Source of the DNA: Luteimonas saliphila
Lineage (GTDB): Bacteria; Pseudomonadota; Gammaproteobacteria; Xanthomonadales; Xanthomonadaceae
DNA length: 64,000 nt
Assembly: GCF_016774335.1 (NCBI RefSeq)
Contig: NZ_JAETWA010000026.1
Coordinates: 1 to 64,000 of the forward strand
Direction: 5' to 3'
In this document: positions 48,425 to 55,629 of the stretch, piece after piece
How positions within the stretch are numbered: position 1 is the stretch's first letter
Layout: the number at the start of each line of letters is the position of its first letter
Translations under genes and position numbers: made by a program
The notes under the pieces: generated by a model
What the model was told of the DNA's origin: nothing
What the model saw: only the letters and a program-made list of their open reading frames with translations
Database searches by the model: none

Positions 48425-49528
48425 ATGGCCGACAAGGACCAGGGCGCCGACAAGACCGAAAAGCCGACCCCGAAGAAGATCCGTGACGCGCGCAAGGAAG
48501 GCAATGTCGCCAAGAGCAGGGAGCTCACCGGCACCGTGCTGCTGCTCGGCTGGGTCGCGCTGGGCGGCATGCTGTCCACGTTCATCTTCGGGCGGGTCAA
48601 GGCGCTGTTCGACCAGAGTCTGCAGGCGGTCGGCCAGCCGTTCCACGAGGTGCTGCCGCGATTGGGGCAGCTCGCGTTCGAGACCCTGCTTTGGATCTGC
48701 CTGCCGCTGATGGGAATGGCGCTGGCGCTGGGCGTGCTGATCGAGTTCCTCCAGGTCGGGCCGGTCACCTCGATCAAGAAGGTGACGCCGAAGATGGACA
48801 AGATGAATCCGGTCGAGGGCATCAAGAAGATGTTCTCGATGGACAACCTGGTCGAGCTGGTCAAGTCGATCCTCAAGTGCGTGGCGCTGATCGGGATCGG
48901 CTACATCGTGCTGCGCGGGATGATGGAGTGGCTGCTCAAGCTGCCCTACGCGCCGCCCTCGGCGATGGCCGCGGCGTTCTGGCACGGGGTGAAGTGGATC
49001 GCGGTGTGGACGATCGCGGTGTTCTTCTTCGTGTCCGCGCTGGACGTGTGGTACCAGAAGTTCTCCTACACCAAGAAGCTGCGCATGAGCCGGCGCGACA
49101 TCCGCCAGGAGGTGAAGGAGAACGAGGGCGACCCCTACGTCAAGCAGCGCCGCCGCCAGTTGCACCAGGAGTGGGCGCAGCAGAACATGCTCACCTCCGT
49201 GCGCAAGTCCAACGTGGTCGTGACCAATCCCACCCACATCGCCGTCGCATTGCAGTACGAACCCGGCGAAACCGACCTGCCGGTCGTGGTGGCCAAGGGC
49301 GAGGGCGCCTTCGCCGAGCTAATCAAGAAGACCGCCGAGGAGGAAGGCATCCCGATCCTGCAGAACGTGCCGCTGGCGCGCGGGCTCAACGAGCAGGTCG
49401 AGCTGGACGACTACATCGGCAACGAGTTCTTCGACGCGGTGGCCGAGGTATTGCACTGGGCCGAGAACGTGCGCCGCGAGCGCGGCGACGACATCGAGAC
49501 GGTCTACCGCGAGCCGGAACCGGAATAG
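48425..49528 (+). CDS. sctU: Type III secretion export switch protein (SctU, FlhB family)
   Basis: Protein of 367 residues. It sets substrate specificity of the export apparatus by self-cleavage in Asn268-Pro-Thr-His271. Four membrane helices lie in residues 30-215; a long cytoplasmic tail follows. The N-terminus KTEKPTPKKIRDARKEGNVAKSREL and the C-terminal EEEGIPILQNVPLARGLNEQVELDDYIGNEFFDAVAEVL fit the injectisome branch (YscU/HrcU/SctU) better than flagellar FlhB, which usually has PATPRR and an aromatic-rich end. No other type III or flagellar gene is in the window, so it is isolated. Start ATG 48425. Confidence 0.85.
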   Translation: MADKDQGADKTEKPTPKKIRDARKEGNVAKSRELTGTVLLLGWVALGGMLSTFIFGRVKALFDQSLQAVGQPFHEVLPRLGQLAFETLLWICLPLMGMALALGVLIEFLQVGPVTSIKKVTPKMDKMNPVEGIKKMFSMDNLVELVKSILKCVALIGIGYIVLRGMMEWLLKLPYAPPSAMAAAFWHGVKWIAVWTIAVFFFVSALDVWYQKFSYTKKLRMSRRDIRQEVKENEGDPYVKQRRRQLHQEWAQQNMLTSVRKSNVVVTNPTHIAVALQYEPGETDLPVVVAKGEGAFAELIKKTAEEEGIPILQNVPLARGLNEQVELDDYIGNEFFDAVAEVLHWAENVRRERGDDIETVYREPEPE

Positions 49529-49574
49529 GGCGGATCAACCGGGTCTTTCGATGTGTCGGTGGGTCCTTCCGGTT

Positions 49575-49639
49575 GTCATTTCGACCGAAGGGAGAAATCC
49601 TCCTCAATCACGCAGATTTCTCCCTTCGGTCGAAATGAC
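49575..49639. repeat. Palindromic intergenic repeat, family 2 copy 2
   Basis: A 65-bp inverted repeat, arms GTCATTTCGACCGAAGGGAG and its complement, loop of about 15 bases. It lies 46 bases after the sctU stop and 23 before the stop of the convergent response regulator gene, suggesting a two-way terminator. The arms match those of 18357-18456. Confidence 0.92.
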
Positions 49640-49662
49640 AGACTGAAAAGGCGCGCCGCCGC

Positions 49663-50202
49663 CTACTTCACCCGCCGCTTCTCCAGCTTGCGCGCCAGCG
49701 TGCGCCGGTGCATGCCGAGCTGGCGCGCGGCTTCGGAGATGTTGAAATCGGCCGCGGCCAGTGCCTCGTGGATGTGCTCCCATTCCAGCGTCTTGATCGA
49801 GGTCTGGCGCCGGGTCAGTTCCACCCCGGCGTCGCCGCCCTCGCGCGCGAACGCGGCCTCGATGTCGTCGGTGTTGGAGGGCTTGGCGAGGTAGTGCCGG
49901 GCGCCGAGCTTGATCGCCTCGACCGCGGTGGCGATGCTGGCGTAGCCGGTCAGCACCACGACCAGCATCTCCGGGTCGTGCGCGTGCAGCGCCTTGACGC
50001 AGGCCAGCCCGGAGTCGCCGCCGGCCAGCTTCAGGTCGACCACGGCGTGGGTCGGCGCGAACTCCGCGAGCGTCTGCTCCAGCGCGTGCAGGTTGGCGGC
50101 GTCGCGCACGTCGTAGCCGCGCCGCTCGAACGAGCGCGACAGCGTGCGCGCGAATGCGGCGTCGTCCTCGACGATCAGCAGCCTGCGGGGGTCAGTCGTC
50201 AT
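49663..50202 (-). CDS. RegA/ActR/PrrA-type response regulator
   Basis: Protein of 179 residues. Receiver domain (8-120) with phosphoacceptor Asp56 in VVDLKLAGGDSG and the Lys of YLAKPSN; a short linker, then a Fis-type helix-turn-helix (NISEAARQLGMHRRTLARKL, about 154-173). This architecture, and its kinase partner upstream, match the RegBA/ActSR/PrrBA redox systems that tune respiration, carbon and nitrogen genes. It overlaps the kinase gene by 11 bases. Targets are unknown here. Confidence 0.93.
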   Translation of the reverse strand: MTTDPRRLLIVEDDAAFARTLSRSFERRGYDVRDAANLHALEQTLAEFAPTHAVVDLKLAGGDSGLACVKALHAHDPEMLVVVLTGYASIATAVEAIKLGARHYLAKPSNTDDIEAAFAREGGDAGVELTRRQTSIKTLEWEHIHEALAAADFNISEAARQLGMHRRTLARKLEKRRVK

Positions 50203-51535
50203 CCTCGTCCGGTTCCAGGGCCAGCGCCTGCAGCGGCAGGGTGATGGTCACCGTGGCGCCGCCGCCTTCGTTGCGTGCGTCGATGGTACCGCCAAGCGTG
50301 CGCGCGACGTTGACCGCGAGGAACAGCCCCAGCCCGCGCCCGGGGGCGCCCTTGCTGGACTGGTAGGGCTTGCCGATGCGGTCGAGCATGTCCGGCGCGA
50401 AGCCCGGGCCGTCGTCGCTCACGCGCAGCACCAGCGTGTCGTCGACCTCCCCGGCGTCGAGCACCACCCGCGAGCGCGAGGCTTCCAGCGCGTTGTCCAG
50501 CACGTTCCACAGCATCTGCTGCAGGCCGGCATCGGACACGATCGCGAGTTCGCCGTCGATCCGGTCCCGGTACTCGAAACCGCGCACCGGGCGGCTGCGC
50601 TTCCATTCGTCGACCAGGCCATCGAGGAACGCGCGCAGCGTGGTCCCGCGTGGCGCCTCGCCGCGGGTCTCGCCGGCCGAGGCGAGAATGCCCGAGACGA
50701 TCGCCTTGCAGCGCTGGACCTGGGCCTGCATTTCGGCGACGTCCTCGAGCAGTTCGGGCTCCGCGGCGAAATGCGGCAGTCGCCGCCAGTCGCCGAGGAT
50801 CACCGCCATCGTCGACAACGGCGTCCCCAGCTCGTGCGCGGCGCCGGAGGCGAGCAGGCCCATGCGCACGATGTGCTCCTCTTCCGCGGCGCGCTGGCGC
50901 ATCGCGGCGAGGCCGGCATCGCGCGCGCGCAGGGTGCGTCCGGTGCGGATGACCGACACCACCAGCAGCGCCGCGATCAGCACGAAGCACAGCAGCAGGC
51001 CCTGCACGTAGGGGTCGGAAAGCCCGCCGTCGGGGCTGGCCGGCAGCGTCACCGGCCCCGGGAACAATGCCAGGCCGACGATGCAGGCACTGGTCAGCGC
51101 GACGATCAGCCAGGTCGACCAGGGCCTGAGCAGGACCGCGGCCAGCACCACCTGCAGCAGGTACAGGAACGCGAACGGATTGGTGATGCCGCCGCTGAGG
51201 TAGAGCTGCACGGTCAGCGCGGCGACGTCCACCAGCAGTCCCAGCAGCAGCGACGCATTGCTGACCCGTCGCTGACCCCGCCAACGCAGCATCGCCCCGA
51301 GATTGAACGCCGCAAGCGCGGCCAGTACCGCCAGCATCGGCGGCAACGGCAGCGCGATTCCCATTGCCGCGTGCACCACCACGATGGTCGGCAGCTGGCC
51401 GACCACGGCGATCCAGCGCAGCTGGATGAGCTGGCGCATGTGGTTGCTGCCCGCGCTTGCGCCGATGGCGTCGGCGACCGGTCGGGTACCTGGGGCGGGC
51501 GGGTCCAGGGGCGGTGGCGGCAGCGGAGGGGGCAT
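50192..51535 (-). CDS. RegB/PrrB-type sensor histidine kinase
   Basis: Protein of 447 residues. A Pro-rich N-terminus (1-20) precedes about six membrane helices (40-190), then the dimerisation helix with His234 in SGAAHELGTPLSTM, typical of RegB, and the ATPase domain with NVLDNALEAS, DDGPGFAP and GRGLGLFLA. The start at 51535 follows GGAGG-like purines; an upstream extension is Arg-rich and rejected. The redox-active Cys of classical RegB near the H box is not seen, so quinone sensing by the membrane part is the likelier input. First gene of the pair. Confidence 0.9.
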   Translation of the reverse strand: MPPPLPPPPLDPPAPGTRPVADAIGASAGSNHMRQLIQLRWIAVVGQLPTIVVVHAAMGIALPLPPMLAVLAALAAFNLGAMLRWRGQRRVSNASLLLGLLVDVAALTVQLYLSGGITNPFAFLYLLQVVLAAVLLRPWSTWLIVALTSACIVGLALFPGPVTLPASPDGGLSDPYVQGLLLCFVLIAALLVVSVIRTGRTLRARDAGLAAMRQRAAEEEHIVRMGLLASGAAHELGTPLSTMAVILGDWRRLPHFAAEPELLEDVAEMQAQVQRCKAIVSGILASAGETRGEAPRGTTLRAFLDGLVDEWKRSRPVRGFEYRDRIDGELAIVSDAGLQQMLWNVLDNALEASRSRVVLDAGEVDDTLVLRVSDDGPGFAPDMLDRIGKPYQSSKGAPGRGLGLFLAVNVARTLGGTIDARNEGGGATVTITLPLQALALEPDEDDD

Positions 51536-51791
51536 GGGGGCACAGGAGGTCGGAACCGGAAGTCGCCGGACCCGGGCCCGCCCGGGCGACGCGCCGTGCG
51601 ACGACGCCATCGGCCGCCCGCACGGACCACGCCAGCGCGGCCGCCGCGGCTTGCCGAACCGTACCACGGCCATGAAGCCTGCACCGCGCGGGTCGTGCAC
51701 ACGACCGGCTCCCGGCCGCCAGGCGGCGACGCGTTACCGACCTTGGTCGGGTCGGGCCCGGCCGGCCGCCCCGGAGCGCTAGTATCCGGGC

Positions 51792-53645
51792 ATGGACAGC
51801 CCGCTGGCCGATGTCGAACGCTTCCTGGCGCAGACCCCGCCGTTCGACGGCCTCGAACCGGCCGCGCTGCGGCGCGCGGCGGCATCGTTCGAGGCGGTGT
51901 ACCGGCGCAGCGGCACCGAGATCCTGCGCATCGGCGAACGCAACGACACCCTGTTCCTGATCCGTCGCGGCGCGGTCGAGACCCACGACGGCCAGGGCAA
52001 CCTGATCGGCCGCTACGGCGAGGGCGAGAGCTTCGGCCTGCAATCGCTGCTGGGCGGGCGACCGACCCGCTTCCGCGCGACCCTGATCGAGGACAGCCTG
52101 CTCTGGCTGATGCCCAAGGCGGATTTCGACGACCTGCGCGCCGGATCGCGCGCATTCGACGATTTCTACATTCGCAGCCTCGAGGAGCGGCTGGTCGGCG
52201 CGCTGCAGGAGAGTGCGGCGGGCAAGCAGTCGGCGACGCTGTTCCTGGCGCCGTTGTCGGAGCTGTCCAGGCGCGCGCCGATCAGCGTGCCGCGCGGCAC
52301 GCCGGTCGCGGATGCCGCGCGGGTGATGTCGGAGCACGGCGTGTCGTCGCTGCTGGTGGGCGAAGGCGGCGAGGTCGAAGGCATCCTCACCGACCGCGAC
52401 CTGCGCAACCGCGTGCTCGCCCGGGGCCGCGAGCCGACCACGCCGGTGCAGGAGGTGATGACGCCCGCGCCCCTGACCCTGGACGCCGACAGTCCCGTGC
52501 TGTCGGGCATCGTCGCCATGGCCGGGCGCGGCATCCACCACCTGCCGCTGACCCGCGACGGCGGCGTGGTCGGGATGGTGACCACGCGCGACCTGCTGAG
52601 CCTGCAGACCCACCATCCGCTGTACCTGGCCGCGCAGATCCAGAAGCAGGACACGCGCGAGGGCGTGGTCGAGGTCTGCCGCCGGGTGCCGAAACTGTTC
52701 GAGCTGCTGCTGGCCTCGGGCCTGCGGGCCGAGGAGGTGCCGAAGGTGATGAGCACGATCACCGATGCGGTGACGCGACGCCTGGTGCACCTCGCGCAGG
52801 CCGGACTCGGGCCGGCGCCGGCGCCGTGGGCGTGGCTCGCGTTCGGCTCGCAGGCGCGCGAGGAGCAGAGCCTGCGGACCGACCAGGACAACGGCATCGT
52901 CTACGCCGACGACGCGCCGCCCGGTGCCGACGACTACTTCGCCGCGCTGGCGCGCACCGTCAGCGATGGCCTCGACGCCTGCGGCTACGTCTACTGCCCG
53001 GGCGGGATCATGGCCACCACGCCGCAGTGGCGGCAACCGCTGTCGGGCTGGCTGCGCCACTTCGCGCACTGGTCGACCCTGCCCGATCCGGAAGGCGTGC
53101 TGCGGGTGAGCATCTTCTTCGACCTGCGCGGCATCGACGGCGACGCCGTGCTTGTGTCGCGGATCCGCACGGCGATGGTCGACTGCGCCAGCGGACGCGG
53201 CAAGGCGGTGTTCCTGACCGCGCTGGCGCGACAGGCGGTGCAGTACGAAGTGCCGCTGGGCTTCTTCCGCCGCTTCGTGCTCGAAAGCCGCGGCGAGCAT
53301 CGCGAGACGCTCGAGATCAAGGGCGCCGGCCTGCTGCCGCTCACCGACCTGGTGCGGGTGCGCGCGCTGGAGGGGGGCGTGACCGTCGCCTCCACCCGCG
53401 AACGGCTGACGGCGCTGGTCGCGCGCGGCGCGATGAGCCGGTCCGACGGCGACCGCCTGGATGGCGCCTACCGGCTGTTGTGCGGCCTGCGCGTGCGACT
53501 GCACGCCGAACTCGCGCGTCGCGGCGAGGCCCCCCACAACCACCTCGACGTTCGCCGCATCAGCCACGCCGAGCGCGCCGCGCTGCGCGACGCCTTCCTG
53601 GTGATCCGCGAGGCGCAGGCCGCGCTGGCGCAGGATTTCCCGTGA
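51792..53645 (+). CDS. DUF294 signal protein: cNMP-binding, CBS pair and nucleotidyltransferase-like domains
   Basis: Protein of 617 residues in four parts: a cyclic-nucleotide-binding-like domain (about 10-135), two CBS domains (about 165-285, with MSEHGVSSLLVGEGGEVEGILTDRD and GMVTTRDL), a DUF294 nucleotidyltransferase-like domain with FGSQAREEQSLRTDQDNGIVY (about 355-376), and a C-terminal helical domain. Such proteins commonly accompany acetate symporter/acs genes. The GSxAR…DxD pattern suggests active nucleotide transfer to an unknown target, in the style of GlnD. The next gene overlaps its stop (GTGA). Confidence 0.9.
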   Translation: MDSPLADVERFLAQTPPFDGLEPAALRRAAASFEAVYRRSGTEILRIGERNDTLFLIRRGAVETHDGQGNLIGRYGEGESFGLQSLLGGRPTRFRATLIEDSLLWLMPKADFDDLRAGSRAFDDFYIRSLEERLVGALQESAAGKQSATLFLAPLSELSRRAPISVPRGTPVADAARVMSEHGVSSLLVGEGGEVEGILTDRDLRNRVLARGREPTTPVQEVMTPAPLTLDADSPVLSGIVAMAGRGIHHLPLTRDGGVVGMVTTRDLLSLQTHHPLYLAAQIQKQDTREGVVEVCRRVPKLFELLLASGLRAEEVPKVMSTITDAVTRRLVHLAQAGLGPAPAPWAWLAFGSQAREEQSLRTDQDNGIVYADDAPPGADDYFAALARTVSDGLDACGYVYCPGGIMATTPQWRQPLSGWLRHFAHWSTLPDPEGVLRVSIFFDLRGIDGDAVLVSRIRTAMVDCASGRGKAVFLTALARQAVQYEVPLGFFRRFVLESRGEHRETLEIKGAGLLPLTDLVRVRALEGGVTVASTRERLTALVARGAMSRSDGDRLDGAYRLLCGLRVRLHAELARRGEAPHNHLDVRRISHAERAALRDAFLVIREAQAALAQDFP

Positions 53646-54325
53646 GCGCGTGGCAGTCGTGGCGCCAGGCGTGGGCGCGCCGGCGCTCGCGGCTGCCGGC
53701 GCAGGTGGCGGCGCTGGCGCGGCCGCTGCCGGCGCGCGGCACGCGGTTCGAGGCGTTGGAACTCGTGGTCCTCGACTTCGAGACGACCGGCCTGGATCCC
53801 ACGCGCGACCAGGTGCTGTCCGCCGGCTGGGTCCCGATCGGGCGCGGGCGCCTGCGCATGGGCGGCGCCCGCGAAATCCGCGTGCGTCCGCGCGGCGCCG
53901 CCGGCGTCGGACAGAGCGCCACCATCCACGGCCTGTTCGACAGCGACCTGGCGCAGGCCACCGACGAGGCCGGCCTGCTGGCCGAACTGCTGCCGGCGCT
54001 GGCGGGGCGCGCGATCGCCGCGCACGCCGCATCGATCGAGCGCGGCTTCCTGCGCGCACTGCTGCGGCGCCACGGCGGCGTGGCCCCGCCCAATCCCTTC
54101 ATCGACACGCTGGCGCTCGAGCGCATGCTGCTCGAGGGCGCCGGCGAGCGCATCGACGAACACGGCGGTGCGCTCATGCTGGGCTCTGCGCGCCAACGCC
54201 GCGGCCTCGGGGCGCACGCGCAACATTCCGCGGTCGCCGATGCGCTGGCCTGCGCCGAGCTGCTGCTGGCCCAGGTGGAGCACCTCGGCGGCGTCTCGCG
54301 GGTGCGCCTGCGCGACCTCGACTAG
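53642..54325 (+). CDS. DnaQ-like 3'-5' exonuclease
   Basis: Protein of 227 residues from a GTG overlapping the DUF294 stop. Exonuclease motif I is VVLDFETTGLDP (Asp/Glu metal ligands, about 46-57); motif II lies in AIAAHAASIERGFL, where the usual Asn/Asp after His is replaced; motif III is HSAVADALACAELL. It could trim nucleic acid or a nucleotide ligand. Fixed pairing with DUF294 suggests a joint signalling role rather than replication proofreading. Confidence 0.88.
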   Translation: MSAWQSWRQAWARRRSRLPAQVAALARPLPARGTRFEALELVVLDFETTGLDPTRDQVLSAGWVPIGRGRLRMGGAREIRVRPRGAAGVGQSATIHGLFDSDLAQATDEAGLLAELLPALAGRAIAAHAASIERGFLRALLRRHGGVAPPNPFIDTLALERMLLEGAGERIDEHGGALMLGSARQRRGLGAHAQHSAVADALACAELLLAQVEHLGGVSRVRLRDLD

Positions 54326-54382
54326 CGCGCCCGAGTAGGTCAAAGTCCGCATATCGACGGCAACGACGGGCGCGCTCGCAGG

Positions 54383-55069
54383 ATGATCCAGGACCACGAC
54401 GACGGCGACGGATCGCGCTCGCGCCTCGCCGGATTCCTCGCGATGGCGCGCGACTACCTCGGCATCGGCGGGCGGGTGCGGCGCGAGCCGCTGCGCGATG
54501 CGGAGGCCCTGCGCGGCTTCCTGTCCTCGCGCGCGAGCTTCATCGCCCAGACCAGCCTGTACGGCTACCTGCGCACGCGCGCCGGGCAGCGCTATCCGGA
54601 ACTGTTCGAGAACGACGGCTTCGTCGAACTGCTCAACGCCGCCAAGTGGCACATGTGGCTGGCCTGCCTGTCCGACATCACGGTCTACGCGGGAGGACTG
54701 CTGGCCCGCGGCGGGATGCCGCCCGAACGGGTCGGCATGCTGATGCGGCGCCTGCTCGACGCCACCCTCGACGAGACCGGCGTGCCGCAGGAGGCCGACG
54801 CGGGATTTCCCGAGCACGCCGCGCGCGTGCGCGCGCGCATCGCCCTGACGCCCTGGACCCGCATCGGCGACGACGAAGGCTGTTTCCACGAAAGCCCCTC
54901 GGCGCTGGTCAAGCACGCGCCGATCGTCGAGAGCCTGATGCGGCTGGACGAGGAGATCGTGCGCAACTCGGTGAGCTTCCACTGGCAGGAAGTACGGCGC
55001 GATCTGCGCGAACTGCTCGAGGTCGAGTCGGTGGCGCAATCGTTCGAGGAGCTGACGTCCGGGGAATGA
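54383..55069 (+). CDS. Conserved hypothetical protein of the acetate cluster
   Basis: Protein of 228 residues, soluble, helix-rich, no signal peptide. Notable stretches are FIAQTSLYGYLRTRAGQRYPELFENDGFV (about 53-80) and SVSFHWQEVRRDLRELLEVESVAQSF (about 197-220). The regular codon pattern and position 57 bases after the exonuclease gene support a real gene of the same transcription unit. I do not recognise a family with known function; recurrence beside DUF294/symporter genes would tie it to organic acid transport control. Confidence 0.75.
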   Translation: MIQDHDDGDGSRSRLAGFLAMARDYLGIGGRVRREPLRDAEALRGFLSSRASFIAQTSLYGYLRTRAGQRYPELFENDGFVELLNAAKWHMWLACLSDITVYAGGLLARGGMPPERVGMLMRRLLDATLDETGVPQEADAGFPEHAARVRARIALTPWTRIGDDEGCFHESPSALVKHAPIVESLMRLDEEIVRNSVSFHWQEVRRDLRELLEVESVAQSFEELTSGE

Positions 55070-55155
55070 GTGCGTTCGGATGAGCGCCGGATTGTCGCCG
55101 GCTCGCTGGACAACGCGCGAGCCGGTAACTCCCCGCGACTTCCGCGCGAACGCGG

Positions 55156-55554
55156 TCAGCCGCCCAGCAGCTTCTGCGTGATCCAGTACAGCCCCTGCGC
55201 GATCTGCCCTTCCAGCGGGAACGACAGCATCCCGACCACCGAGTAGCCCAGCACCCAGGGCATGACGTAGAAGCGGGCCAGGAAGAAGAACCAGGCCACG
55301 TACAGCGGCACCATCGGCTGCACCAGGAACCCGGGGGTGATCGGCTCGAACAGCTTGAGCAGCGGGTCGGTGACCCGGACGAAAAAGCGGCTGAAGAAGA
55401 ACTTGCTCTCCTCCGGCAGGAACAGGCGCATGCCGAAGCGTCCGATCAGGGTCCACATCACCATGCCCAGCAGGTAGTCGATCACGACTGCGTACAGCGG
55501 TACTCCGGTCACCATGCGTTGTCGCGGCTCCTCGCCCCAGGCCTCGACGGCCAT
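55156..55554 (-). CDS. YggT-like small membrane protein
   Basis: Protein of 132 residues with three hydrophobic segments (about 20-40, 78-95 and 97-118). The stretch RVTDPLLKLFEPITPGFLVQPMVPL resembles the YggT family repeat (TDPLLxPxRxxxP). An ATG 39 bases downstream is an alternative start. It lies beyond the symporter terminator on the same strand and converges with the 54383-55069 gene. Function unknown; YggT proteins have been tied to osmotic stress. Confidence 0.65.
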   Translation of the reverse strand: MAVEAWGEEPRQRMVTGVPLYAVVIDYLLGMVMWTLIGRFGMRLFLPEESKFFFSRFFVRVTDPLLKLFEPITPGFLVQPMVPLYVAWFFFLARFYVMPWVLGYSVVGMLSFPLEGQIAQGLYWITQKLLGG

Positions 55555-55564
55555 GCTCTCACAA

Positions 55565-55603
55565 TCAAAAGGATGCCGGGGGAGTCGCCTCGCCCCGGCA
55601 TCC
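55565..55603 (-). terminator. Rho-independent terminator of the DUF4212-symporter operon
   Basis: On the minus strand GGATGCCGGGG pairs with CCCCGGCATCC around an 11-base loop, followed by TTTTGATTGT. It starts 27 bases after the symporter stop. Confidence 0.9.
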
Positions 55604-55629
55604 GGTTTCCGAACTTGTCTACCGTCGGG

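Noticed and set aside
48425..49528. Flagellar FlhB assignment
   Set aside because: Possible by family, but both termini fit the injectisome branch better and no flagellar genes lie nearby.
50144..54325. 1393-codon plus-strand frame from the RegBA region through the exonuclease
   Set aside because: Only its last 227 codons, from the GTG at 53642, are a protein; the rest is antisense to the kinase pair or out of frame with the DUF294 gene.
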